Source of the DNA: Candidatus Staskawiczbacteria bacterium | GTDB taxonomy: Bacteria > Patescibacteriota > Minisyncoccia > Minisyncoccales > Staskawiczbacteraceae | DNA: 43,702 bases | Assembly: GCA_023245145.1 (NCBI GenBank) | Contig: JAHFKW010000003.1 | Span: forward strand, 5,857-49,558 | Reading direction: 5' to 3' | Shown here: positions 22,669 to 31,871 of the stretch, one piece after another | Numbering within the stretch: the stretch's first letter is position 1 | Layout: each line of letters opens with the position of its first letter | The notes under the pieces: generated by a model | The model's input: only the letters and a program-made list of their open reading frames with translations | What the model was told of the DNA's origin: nothing | Database searches by the model: none | Position numbers and translations under genes: made by a program

Positions 22669-25296
22669 ATGAAAAACGATTACATCAAAATTCGGGGGGC
22701 TAAGGTTCATAATTTAAAGAACATAGACCTTGATATTCCCAAAAATAAATTGGTGGTGATTACGGGACTTTCAGGTTCTGGAAAATCTTCATTGGCTTTT
22801 GATACACTGTATGCGGAAGGGCAGAGACGATATGTGGAAAGTTTGTCGCCGTACGCGCGACAGTTTTTAGGGGTGATGGATAAGCCCGAGGTGGATAAGA
22901 TAGAAGGCATTAGCCCGGCCATTGCCATTGACCAGAGAAAAGCGGTGCACAATCCGCGTTCAACCGTGGGAACTATCACTGAAATTTATGATTATCTACG
23001 TCTTTTATATGCGCGTATCGGAAAGCCCCATTGCCCTAACTGCAAAAAATTAATTGCCCGCCAAACCATTGACCAGATTGTGGAGCAGGTTTTAAAAATA
23101 AAACCCAAGACGGAAATTATGATTTTGGGGCCGGTCATTCGTGCTAAAAAAGGTGAGCACACAGCAGTGTTGGAAGAAATTCAAAGGGGCGGATTTGTAC
23201 GCGTACGCATTGATGGCGATATTTATCCTATAGAAGAGGCACTATTTAAACAGCTGGATAAACAAAAAAAACACAGTATTGAAGCGGTAGTAGATAGGTT
23301 GGTGTTGCCTGCCCACCGTGGAGGCGGGGAAAAAGAATTAGACCGTTCACGATTAGTTGATTCTTTGGAAACGGCTTTAAGGCTGGGTAAGGGAATAGTG
23401 ATTATAAGTCAAAATAGTGGGGATTTGATTTTTTCAGAGCATTTTGCCTGTGAAGATTGTGGGATCTCCTTGGCTGAACTTGAACCAAGAACCTTTTCAT
23501 TTAATAATCCTTACGGTGCCTGCCCGGATTGTACGGGACTTGGAGAAAAACTAGAGCTAGATCCTAATTTGCCAGCTTTAGCCCATACCTCTCCGAAAGT
23601 AGCTTTTATTATTTCTCAAATCAACAAAGACAGGTATCCGACTTCTGAATGGATGCAGGAAGAAATGAAAAAATACATGGTTGTTAAAGTTTGTGAAACT
23701 TGCCATGGTAAAAGGTTAAAGCCCGAAGTATTGGCTGTGACGGTCGCCGAAAAATCCATTGATGAAATCGTAGAAATGCCAGTGGAAAAAATGGGGCCGT
23801 TTTTTGCAGGATTAGTAAAAAACATTGGTTTGGCAGATAAAAAAATCAGTCAACCCATTACCAAAGAAATTTCAGAAAGAATTCAGTTTTTGTTTGACGT
23901 GGGATTAAACTATTTAACCTTAGACAGAAAAGCCGGTACGCTTTCGGGTGGAGAAGAACAACGCATACGATTGGCCACCCAAATCGGCTCAAAATTGTCC
24001 GGTGTTTTATATATTCTAGATGAACCATCTATTGGTTTACATGCGCGCGATCAGCATCGGTTAATTGATACATTGTTTCAGTTGCGAGACTTGGGAAATA
24101 CTGTAATCGTAGTTGAGCACGATTCCCAAACCATGCTGGCGGCCGATTGGATAGTGGAAATTGGACCGGGCGCCGGAAAACACGGCGGAAAGGTGGTGTT
24201 TGAAGGAACGCCAATCCAATTATTAAAATCTAAAACCTCAACAGGCGATTATTTGAGCGGTAGAAAGAAAGTGTCCTCTGATTCTCCAAGCTTGGAAAAT
24301 CACGGACAGCAGAAGTATTTAGAAATTATTGGGGCGACGGAACATAATTTAAAAAATGTGGATGTGAAAATTCCACTGGGAAAGTTTGTGTGCTTTACGG
24401 GAGTTTCGGGTTCTGGAAAATCTTCGTTGGTTAGTGATATTTTAGCAACGGCACTATTAAAACAGTTTTATCGGGCAAAAGAAAAGCCGGGTCAGCACAA
24501 AGAAATTCTGGGAACAGAACATATTAATAAAGTGGTATTGGTTGACCAGTCGCCCATTGGGCGGACGCCTCGATCAAATCCCGCCACGTATACCGGCGCT
24601 TTTTCTTTTATCAGGGACATATTTACTCAGACCAAAGAAGCAAGAATCCGTGGTTATTCGGCTGGCCGGTTCAGTTTTAATGTAAAAGGTGGAAGGTGTG
24701 AGGCTTGCGAAGGCCAGGGCGTAAAAAAAGTAGAAATGTATTTTTTGCCTGACATTTATGTTGAATGCGAAGAATGTAAGGGTAAAAGGTATAGCCGCGA
24801 AGTGCTGGAAATTTTATATAAAGACAAAAGTATTTCGGATGTACTGCATATGACCATTGAAGAGGCCGGAGAATTTTTTAAGAATATCCCAGGCATTTCT
24901 GACAAAATGAAAACCTTAAAAGAGGTGGGACTTTCGTATATTGAGCTAGGACAATCGGCTACTTCGTTGTCGGGCGGAGAGGCACAGAGGATAAAACTGG
25001 CAACCGAACTTTCGCGTCGTGATACGGGAAATACCCTTTATATTTTAGACGAGCCAACCACGGGTTTGCATTTTGAAGACATTAAAAAATTGGTGCAGGT
25101 GTTGCGCAACTTGGTGGACAAGGGAAATACAGTCATCACCATTGAGCACAACATAGATTTTATCCGTTGTGTTGATTATATTATTGATCTGGGTCCGGAC
25201 GGGGGCGAAAAAGGTGGGCATATTATTGCAGAAGGAACTCCGGCGGAAATTACCAAGATTAAAGGAAGTTTTACAGGGAGGTACTTGAAGAAGTAA
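22669..25296 (+). CDS. uvrA: Excinuclease ABC subunit A
   Basis: 875-residue damage-recognition ATPase of nucleotide excision repair. There are two ABC modules: Walker [10 protein letters not shown] near residue 33 with signature [12 protein letters not shown] near 425, and Walker [10 protein letters not shown] near 578 with signature [12 protein letters not shown] near 770. Zinc modules are visible (CPNCKKL, CEDCG...CPDC, and CEACEGQG...CEECKGK). It is slightly shorter than the usual 940. Its partner uvrC lies next door on the other strand; uvrB is not in the window. Confidence 0.97.
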   Translation: MKNDYIKIRGAKVHNLKNIDLDIPKNKLVVITGLSGSGKSSLAFDTLYAEGQRRYVESLSPYARQFLGVMDKPEVDKIEGISPAIAIDQRKAVHNPRSTVGTITEIYDYLRLLYARIGKPHCPNCKKLIARQTIDQIVEQVLKIKPKTEIMILGPVIRAKKGEHTAVLEEIQRGGFVRVRIDGDIYPIEEALFKQLDKQKKHSIEAVVDRLVLPAHRGGGEKELDRSRLVDSLETALRLGKGIVIISQNSGDLIFSEHFACEDCGISLAELEPRTFSFNNPYGACPDCTGLGEKLELDPNLPALAHTSPKVAFIISQINKDRYPTSEWMQEEMKKYMVVKVCETCHGKRLKPEVLAVTVAEKSIDEIVEMPVEKMGPFFAGLVKNIGLADKKISQPITKEISERIQFLFDVGLNYLTLDRKAGTLSGGEEQRIRLATQIGSKLSGVLYILDEPSIGLHARDQHRLIDTLFQLRDLGNTVIVVEHDSQTMLAADWIVEIGPGAGKHGGKVVFEGTPIQLLKSKTSTGDYLSGRKKVSSDSPSLENHGQQKYLEIIGATEHNLKNVDVKIPLGKFVCFTGVSGSGKSSLVSDILATALLKQFYRAKEKPGQHKEILGTEHINKVVLVDQSPIGRTPRSNPATYTGAFSFIRDIFTQTKEARIRGYSAGRFSFNVKGGRCEACEGQGVKKVEMYFLPDIYVECEECKGKRYSREVLEILYKDKSISDVLHMTIEEAGEFFKNIPGISDKMKTLKEVGLSYIELGQSATSLSGGEAQRIKLATELSRRDTGNTLYILDEPTTGLHFEDIKKLVQVLRNLVDKGNTVITIEHNIDFIRCVDYIIDLGPDGGEKGGHIIAEGTPAEITKIKGSFTGRYLKK

Positions 25297-25302
25297 AAAC
25301 TA

Positions 25303-25331
25303 TTGACAGTTGATTGCTTTTTTCCTAATAT
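25303..25331 (+). promoter_or_regulatory. groES promoter
   Basis: Consensus TTGACA (25303-25308), a 17-nt spacer and TAATAT (25326-25331). The transcript should start near 25338, inside the CIRCE operator. Confidence 0.8.
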
Positions 25332-25357
25332 TAGCAATCATAATCAATAAGTGCTAA
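25331..25357 (+). promoter_or_regulatory. CIRCE operator (HrcA binding site)
   Basis: TTAGCAATC (25331-25339), 9-nt spacer, AAGTGCTAA (25349-25357). The consensus is TTAGCACTC-N9-GAGTGCTAA, so one base per arm differs. It overlaps the -10 end and the likely start site of groES, the normal place for HrcA repression. hrcA itself is not in the window. Confidence 0.88.
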
Positions 25358-25362
25358 AAAAC

Positions 25363-25653
25363 ATGAATATAAAACCATTATCAGATCACATTTTAATAGA
25401 ACCTATTAAGGCCAAGGAAAAAACAGATACGGGAATTTTATTGCCAGACACAGTTGATAAAGATAAATCAGAACAAGGCATTATCATTGCCGTCGGCAAC
25501 GGCAAAAAAACAGATGATGGAAAAATTGTGCCTGTTTCTGTGATGCCCGGTCAAAAAGTACTGTTTAATAAATATGGGCCAAGTGAAATTAAGGTAGATG
25601 GAAAAGAGTACCTTATTGCAAAGGAGGAAGATATTCTTGCAGTCATTGAATAG
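25363..25653 (+). CDS. groS: Co-chaperonin GroES
   Basis: 96-residue heptameric lid of the GroEL folding chamber. MNIKPLSDHILIEP is the canonical start, TDTGILLPDTVDKDKSEQG contains the mobile loop, and VLFNKYGPSEIKVDGKEYLI the C-terminal beta-barrel. I use ATG 25363 because the upstream GTG lies inside CIRCE. Repressed by HrcA through the adjacent CIRCE, judging by the sequence. groEL follows after a 134-bp AT-rich repeat spacer. Confidence 0.96.
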   Translation: MNIKPLSDHILIEPIKAKEKTDTGILLPDTVDKDKSEQGIIIAVGNGKKTDDGKIVPVSVMPGQKVLFNKYGPSEIKVDGKEYLIAKEEDILAVIE

Positions 25654-27407
<1,754 letters not shown>

Positions 27408-27416
27408 AATAAATAT

Positions 27417-27440
27417 CCGCCTTGTCTTGGGGCGGGTTTT
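27417..27440 (+). terminator. groESL terminator
   Basis: CCGCC (27417-27421), 9-nt loop, GGCGG (27431-27435), then GTTTTT. Its loop and right arm coincide with the -35/spacer of the next promoter. Confidence 0.75.
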
Positions 27441-27450
27441 TAGTTATAAT
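27422..27450 (+). promoter_or_regulatory. Promoter nested in the groESL terminator
   Basis: TTGTCT (27422-27427), 17-nt spacer, TATAAT (27445-27450). The ATG at 27457 lies 7 nt downstream, at the predicted transcription start, so the mRNA would be leaderless. Confidence 0.65.
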
Positions 27451-27456
27451 AAATTA

Positions 27457-27561
27457 ATGTCAGACGAAAAAGGTTCATCTTCAATGTTGTATTTGTTGGC
27501 TCCGGTCGGAGTAGTGGTGATTTTACTGATTGCTGTATTTTTTATTTGGCAAACATATTAA
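27457..27561 (+). CDS. Leaderless single-TM microprotein
   Basis: 34 residues: a polar start (MSDEKGSSS), then one membrane helix (MLYLLAPVGVVVILLIAVFFIW) and a short QTY end. It is preceded by a consensus -10 box 6 nt before the ATG. Its stop lies 20 nt before the zinc-ribbon gene start, so it opens that operon. Family unknown. The combination of promoter position and clean hydrophobic pattern makes it likely to be real. Confidence 0.6.
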   Translation: MSDEKGSSSMLYLLAPVGVVVILLIAVFFIWQTY

Positions 27562-27581
27562 TAATTCTAACTTCTCAAACT

Positions 27582-28112
27582 ATGGAGTGTCCCAATATAC
27601 ATGGTCAGTTAAAAAAAATGTTATTTCACGATTTGGAGGTGGATTACTGCCCCGATTGTTTGGGTATTTGGTTTGACCAAGATGAATTGATGCATGCAAA
27701 GAATGATAAGGATGAACAGTTGCGCTGGTTGGATTTTGATGTTTGGCGAGATAAAAAAAAGTTTACGGTTGCGCCAGTTAATAAGCGCTGTCCAGTGGAT
27801 AGATTGTCTTTTGTGCAGGTGGGTTATGATAATTCAAATGTGAAAATTGATTTTTGTAAGCATTGCAGGGGAATCTGGCTGGACAGGGGAGAATTCAAGC
27901 AGATTATGGTGTATTTAAAGAAAAAATCAGATTATGAGGCGCTGCACCATTACACTAAAAATTTGGCGGTGCAATTGTGGGAAGTATTTGCCGGGCCCGA
28001 AAAATTCAGGGAAGAATTGGAAGATTTTTTAATGCTGATAAAATTATTTAATTATAAATTTGTAACGCAGCATCCTCATTTGGAAACCTTAATTGAGGAG
28101 TTGCCCAAATAA
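27582..28112 (+). CDS. Zinc-ribbon (TFIIB-type zf) protein
   Basis: About 176 residues with two zf-TFIIB-like modules: MECP...YCPDCLGIWFDQDEL at the N-terminus and RCPVDR...FCKHCRGIWLDRGEFK at about 65-105. The C-x2-C...GIW-D-x-x-E pattern is typical of this poorly characterised metal-binding family. The helical C-terminus is rich in Phe/Leu. The ATG at 27582 begins directly with the first cysteine motif; an upstream TTG frame overlaps the microprotein. It is followed 3 nt later by lemA. Confidence 0.8.
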   Translation: MECPNIHGQLKKMLFHDLEVDYCPDCLGIWFDQDELMHAKNDKDEQLRWLDFDVWRDKKKFTVAPVNKRCPVDRLSFVQVGYDNSNVKIDFCKHCRGIWLDRGEFKQIMVYLKKKSDYEALHHYTKNLAVQLWEVFAGPEKFREELEDFLMLIKLFNYKFVTQHPHLETLIEELPK

Positions 28113-28115
28113 CCT

Positions 28116-28667
28116 ATGATCGGATATATTATTTTAGTAATCGTTGTGGTTGTGGTCTTGTGGGTGGTGGTAATGTTCAATGGTTTGGTTACCTTAAAAA
28201 ACCGGGCCAAGGAAGCATGGGCTGACATTGATGTGCAGTTGAAAAGAAGATATGACTTAATTCCTAATTTGGTGGAAACGGTCAAGGGTTATGCCACGCA
28301 CGAAAAAGAGCTGTTTGAAAAAGTTACTCAAGCCAGAGCTAATGCCATGAACGCGCAGGGCGTGGAGGGTAAGGCGGTGGCGGAAAATATGTTGTCTGGC
28401 GCTTTGAAAAGCTTGTTTGCGGTTTCAGAGGCTTACCCGGATTTAAAAGCTTCGGTAAACTTTTTGGAATTACAGCGTGAATTAACTGACACTGAAGATA
28501 AAATTCAGGCATCTCGCAGGTTTTACAACACTAATGTTCGCGACCTAAATATTAAAGTAGAAAGCTTTCCAGCTAATTTAATTGCCAACTCTTTTGGCTT
28601 CTCTAAAATGGACTTGTTTCAGACGGCGAGTGAGGCGGAGAGGCAACCGGTGGGGGTGAAGTTTTAA
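28116..28667 (+). CDS. lemA: LemA family protein
   Basis: 183-residue membrane-anchored protein. One N-terminal TM segment (about 3-25, YIILVIVVVVVLWVVVMFNGLV) is followed by the four-helix LemA core with NRAKEAWADIDVQLKRRYDLIPNLVETVKGYA and DTEDKIQASRRFYNTNVRDLN. LemA and the HtpX protease are commonly neighbours; here the pair is interrupted by an unknown gene, an htpX fragment and a toxin. Confidence 0.93.
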   Translation: MIGYIILVIVVVVVLWVVVMFNGLVTLKNRAKEAWADIDVQLKRRYDLIPNLVETVKGYATHEKELFEKVTQARANAMNAQGVEGKAVAENMLSGALKSLFAVSEAYPDLKASVNFLELQRELTDTEDKIQASRRFYNTNVRDLNIKVESFPANLIANSFGFSKMDLFQTASEAERQPVGVKF

Positions 28668-28678
28668 GGTATAAAAAT

Positions 28679-29458
28679 ATGCCATTTAAGGAAGGGGATG
28701 GTCAAAAGGTTGGTGCAAGTAAAAATGAAGAGCTTGCGCCTGAGCAGATAGTGACAACTTTAGCTAATGAGCTACCTGGTTTTAAGATGAGAGAATTCTC
28801 GCATGTAGAAATACCTCAAGAAATAGATTATCAGGCTTTCGGATATGTCGATATGTCTCAAGGGACAGGAATAAAATTAAAACAATTGCAAGAAAGTTTA
28901 GAAAATCCTGATGGGAAATATACAGCTGCAATTGCAATAGTGGATGCAAATAAGAATATTACTTCAAAAAAATACAAAGAAGCAAAAAGAGTGGTAGATA
29001 AATCTAAGATAGATCGGCAGAAAACAGAAGACGAAATAAAACAATTAGAGGATGGGCAGCACGTCATGGGGGAGCTAAAAGAAGCACTGGAAAGTTTGGC
29101 GCGATTTTGTAGTGAGTTTTCTGATCGTCCGATGATTTTTGATTCACTCAATGATTCAGAGAGAAGTGCTTGGCGAGATGAGAAAGGTAAACAATATGGG
29201 GTGGCCTTTGATAAGTTTTTCAAAAGGAACAAGCTAACAATTAATTCGCTTTTGCCAGTTGTCGAAGGGGTTCATAGTTTACTGAAGCTTACCAAGAATA
29301 TTAAATCTCCGAAAATACAGGAGTTTGTATCGATAGCCAAGGAAATTCCACAAGATTTGAAGTTTTATTACTATGTAACTTTAGAAGAAAAAGTAATATT
29401 TGTAGAAAAAATAGATAATCTCTGTAGAAAGTTTTTACAGCTTATTGGTAAAGAATAA
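28679..29458 (+). CDS. Hypothetical protein between lemA and htpX remnant
   Basis: 259 residues, family not recognised, no membrane segment. Residues about 88-130 (KKYKEAKRVVDKSKIDRQKTEDEIKQLEDGQ) look like a coiled coil, and the C-terminal third is helical with FYYYVTLEEKVIFVEKIDNLCRKFLQL. It starts 11 nt after lemA and stops 1 nt before the truncated htpX copy at 29460. It probably belongs to the pre-insertion lemA-X-htpX operon, and its role may relate to LemA/HtpX membrane quality control, but this is only context. Confidence 0.6.
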   Translation: MPFKEGDGQKVGASKNEELAPEQIVTTLANELPGFKMREFSHVEIPQEIDYQAFGYVDMSQGTGIKLKQLQESLENPDGKYTAAIAIVDANKNITSKKYKEAKRVVDKSKIDRQKTEDEIKQLEDGQHVMGELKEALESLARFCSEFSDRPMIFDSLNDSERSAWRDEKGKQYGVAFDKFFKRNKLTINSLLPVVEGVHSLLKLTKNIKSPKIQEFVSIAKEIPQDLKFYYYVTLEEKVIFVEKIDNLCRKFLQLIGKE

Positions 29459-29459
29459 T

Positions 29460-29546
29460 ATGGCCTCAATTTACACTCAAGCAGATTCGAATACTCGCAA
29501 AACTTGGTTTTTGATAACCGGGTTTTTGGTGTTTGTGATTGCCTAG
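29460..29546 (+). pseudogene. Truncated 5' copy of htpX
   Basis: 28 codons homologous to the start of intact htpX at 30064, then a TAG. The aligned 83 bp (29460-29542 and 30064-30146) differ at 7 positions, 6 of them synonymous; the last 29 bp (29514-29542 and 30118-30146) are identical. The synonymous pattern means the two copies diverged while both were coding. This stub is either the original htpX start displaced by the pemK module, or the reverse. Confidence 0.88.
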
Positions 29547-29556
29547 ACAAAACGTT

Positions 29557-29946
29557 ATGAAAAAAGATTTTGACAAGTGGAATATCAGAAAAAAGGAAAC
29601 CAATTCAGATAATGACTACTTGCCTCTGTATCATAGGCGTCAAATAAGATGGTGTCGTCTGGGTGTTAATGTTGGCTATGAACAAGATGGCACGGGGAAG
29701 GATTTTTCAAGACCAGTTTTAATTTTAAAAGGCTTTAGTAGGCATGTTTGTTTGGTCGTGCCCTTAACTACTTCTGAAAAGAAAAACCCTTACCATGTTT
29801 CAGTTGGAAAAATTGATGGCAAAAACGCATTTACTATTATTTCGCAAATCCGCCTGATAGATACTAAGCGTCTTGACCAACATATTGCAACACTGGATAA
29901 AAAATTATTTGAGTTAATACAAAAAGCCGTCAAAGACATGCTCTGA
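29557..29946 (+). CDS. PemK/MazF-type endoribonuclease toxin
   Basis: 129-residue toxin. IRWCRLGVNVGYEQDGTGKDFSRPVLIL (about 26-55) is the MazF/PemK SH3-like core with the R-P-V-L signature; HVCLVVPLTTSEKK and TIISQIRLIDTKRL follow. I favour ATG 29557; a TTG at 29539 is also in frame but lies within the htpX repeat. No Shine-Dalgarno. No protein antitoxin gene is adjacent on either side. Instead a consensus promoter on the opposite strand just downstream would produce an RNA antisense to the toxin's 3' end. Sits in the module 29543-30146 inserted at the htpX start. Confidence 0.85.
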   Translation: MKKDFDKWNIRKKETNSDNDYLPLYHRRQIRWCRLGVNVGYEQDGTGKDFSRPVLILKGFSRHVCLVVPLTTSEKKNPYHVSVGKIDGKNAFTIISQIRLIDTKRLDQHIATLDKKLFELIQKAVKDML

Positions 29947-29998
29947 CGACTTCTGTTGTTCTCCCCCGGTAAAGGGGGCCGGCCCGAAGGCATTTATG
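29917..29998 (-). ncRNA. Putative antisense small RNA to the PemK toxin
   Basis: Predicted about 80-nt minus-strand RNA starting near 29998, directed by the promoter at 30031-30004. Structure elements in order: GCC-UUCG-GGC hairpin with a stable UUCG tetraloop (29991-29982); CCCCC/GGGGG hairpin (29978-29963); an unpaired GAGAACAACAGAAG; and a terminator hairpin CGTCA/TGACG (29948-29928) followed by GCTTTTT. The last about 30 nt are complementary to the toxin's final codons and stop. Role as an RNA antitoxin is inference; promoter, hairpins and terminator are seen directly. Confidence 0.65.
29921..29948 (-). terminator. Minus-strand terminator overlapping the PemK stop codon
   Basis: On the minus strand CGTCA (29948-29944), an 11-nt loop with partial extra pairing, TGACG (29932-29928), then GC and TTTTT. 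The plus strand has no T-run here, so the direction is minus. Confidence 0.7.
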
Positions 29999-30003
29999 GT
30001 TCT

Positions 30004-30031
30004 ATTATAGCAAATCATGGGTCTGTGTCAA
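30004..30031 (-). promoter_or_regulatory. Consensus promoter on the minus strand downstream of pemK
   Basis: TTGACA (30031-30026), 16-nt spacer, TATAAT (30009-30004). Both hexamers match the sigma-70 consensus exactly. No ORF follows within 80 nt, only hairpins and a terminator. Confidence 0.85.
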
Positions 30032-30063
30032 TAGTAAAAATTTAATCTATAAAATATTAAGAT

Positions 30064-30969
30064 ATGCCCTCTATTTACACTCAAGCAGATTCTAACACCC
30101 GCAAAACATGGTTTTTAATAACCGGGTTTTTGGTGTTTGTGATTGCGGTGGGGTGGATTTTCAGCCAGGCATTGCAATCAAATGTTATTTTATTCGTGGC
30201 GGTGGTTTTGAGTATCTGTATGAGCGTGGGGAGTTATTGGTTTTCAGATAAAATGGTGCTGGCAATGGCGGGCGCGCGAGAAATTCAGAAAAAAGATAAT
30301 CCGGAGCTTTACAGAATAGTTGAAAATTTATGCATTACAGCTGGCCTGCCCGTGCCAAAAATATATATTATTAATGAAGCGCAATTAAACGCTTTTGCCA
30401 CGGGTCGGGATAAAAATCATGCGGTGGTGGCGGTGACCGCGGGCTTGTTAGAGCGCTTAAATAAAACAGAATTGGAAGGCGTTATTGCGCACGAATTAAG
30501 CCACATTGGAAATAAAGATATGTTGATTGGCACTATGGTGGTGGTGTTGGCGGGAATAGTTTCATTGTTGGCAAACTTTTTTTTGAGAATTAGTTTTTGG
30601 GGTGGGGGCAGAAGGAACAATAATGATAATAACAGTGCTGCTGGAATTTTAATGATTGTTGGTATTTTGGCTGCTATTTTGGCACCCATTGCCGCTACGC
30701 TTATCAGGCTAGCTATTTCTCGGAAACGCGAATCATTGGCCGATGCTTCTGGCGCACTTTTAACCCGCTACCCGGAAGGCTTGGCTAGTGCGTTGGAAAA
30801 AATTTCAGCCGATATGACCCCCATGAAAGTGGCCAACACCGCCAGCGCGCATTTGTACATTGATTCGCCATTTAATGAGAAGCAAAGCGAAAACTGGTTT
30901 GTCGGGTTATTTTCCACCCATCCGCCGATTGAAGAACGTATCAAAGCATTACGCGAGACTCAATTATGA
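30064..30969 (+). CDS. htpX: Protease HtpX homolog
   Basis: 301-residue membrane zinc metalloprotease for membrane-protein quality control. Two N-terminal TM segments (about 17-35 and 38-57), the catalytic HELSH near residues 142-146, two further TM segments (about 155-175 and 197-222), and the third ligand region RKRESLADASGALLTRYPEG. Its first 28 codons have a diverged duplicate at 29460, so its 5' end appears to have been supplied by the pemK module. It overlaps uppP by 4 bp (ATGA). Confidence 0.95.
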   Translation: MPSIYTQADSNTRKTWFLITGFLVFVIAVGWIFSQALQSNVILFVAVVLSICMSVGSYWFSDKMVLAMAGAREIQKKDNPELYRIVENLCITAGLPVPKIYIINEAQLNAFATGRDKNHAVVAVTAGLLERLNKTELEGVIAHELSHIGNKDMLIGTMVVVLAGIVSLLANFFLRISFWGGGRRNNNDNNSAAGILMIVGILAAILAPIAATLIRLAISRKRESLADASGALLTRYPEGLASALEKISADMTPMKVANTASAHLYIDSPFNEKQSENWFVGLFSTHPPIEERIKALRETQL

Positions 30970-31739
30970 CTATTATTCAAACTATTATTTTAGGAGTTGT
31001 AGAGGGAGTGACAGAATTTTTGCCGATTTCTTCAACCGGGCATTTGATTTTATTTGGAAAATTATTGGGAGTAGTGGATTCTGATTTTACTAAAAGTTTT
31101 GATATTGCCATTCAATTGGGAGCCATTTTGGCAGTAGTTGTCTTGTATTGGAAAAGATTTTTGCAGGGCGCTGACATTTGGAAAAAAGTATTTACTGCTT
31201 TTTTGCCAACAGCGATTATTGGGTTTTTATTATATAAGATACTTAAGCAATATTTGCTATCCAGTCCCATGCTCGTGGTATGGGCGCTGGCGCTTGGGGG
31301 AGTGGTGTTGATTGCGTTTGAATGGTGGCACAAAAAACTGTATGATGTCGGAGGTCATACAACTGAAATAAGCTACAAAAAGTCATTTTTGGTGGGACTT
31401 GCACAATCGCTGGCCATTATTCCGGGTGTTTCGCGCGCGGCGGCAACCATTGTAAGCGGCATGCTTATGGGTGTAAGTCGTGAAGCCATTGTGGAATTTT
31501 CTTTTTTGCTGGCAGTGCCAACCATGGCCGCGGCTACCGCGTATGATTTGTATAAAAGCGCGGGAAGTTTTTCATTTGACCAGTTTGGTTTTTTGGCACT
31601 AGGATTTATTATTTCTTTTATCGTAGCCGTAGTCTCAATCAAATGGCTTCTCTACTTTATCAAAAATCACAGTTTTATTTGGTTTGGGGTGTATAGAATT
31701 GGGGTAGCTTTGTTATTTTTTATATTCGTAGTAAGGTAA
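30966..31739 (+). CDS. uppP: Undecaprenyl-diphosphatase
   Basis: 257-residue integral membrane phosphatase of the BacA/UppP family, recycling undecaprenyl pyrophosphate for peptidoglycan synthesis. Signatures: EGVTEFLPISSTGHLIL (about 12-28) and the second motif PGVSRAAATIVSGMLMGVSREAIVEFSFLLAVP (about 155-187). About eight TM segments. Start overlaps the htpX stop (ATGA). tRNA-Ser follows 8 bp after the stop. Confidence 0.96.
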   Translation: MTIIQTIILGVVEGVTEFLPISSTGHLILFGKLLGVVDSDFTKSFDIAIQLGAILAVVVLYWKRFLQGADIWKKVFTAFLPTAIIGFLLYKILKQYLLSSPMLVVWALALGGVVLIAFEWWHKKLYDVGGHTTEISYKKSFLVGLAQSLAIIPGVSRAAATIVSGMLMGVSREAIVEFSFLLAVPTMAAATAYDLYKSAGSFSFDQFGFLALGFIISFIVAVVSIKWLLYFIKNHSFIWFGVYRIGVALLFFIFVVR

Positions 31740-31747
31740 TTTTGATG

Positions 31748-31831
31748 GGAGGGGGCGCATAATGGCTGGTGCAATACCCTGGAAAGGTATGACCCGAAAG
31801 GGTCAAGTGAGTTCGACTCTCACTCCCTCCG
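31748..31831 (+). tRNA. tRNA-Ser (GGA)
   Basis: 84-nt class II tRNA. Acceptor GGAGGGG (31748-31754) pairs with TCCCTCC (31824-31830), discriminator G at 31831. D arm GCA...TGC, anticodon stem ATACC/GGTAT with loop CTGGAAA (anticodon GGA), variable arm GACCCGAAAGGGTC, T arm GTGAG-TTCGACT-CTCAC. CCA is not encoded. Confidence 0.92.
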
Positions 31832-31871
31832 CTAATCTTGATTTTTTCTAAAAATCATTGTATTATAAGGT

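Noticed and set aside
29539-29556. TTG start for the PemK toxin
   Set aside because: The TTG lies inside the htpX direct repeat, so those codons are remnants of htpX read out of frame; ATG 29557 gives a normal toxin length.
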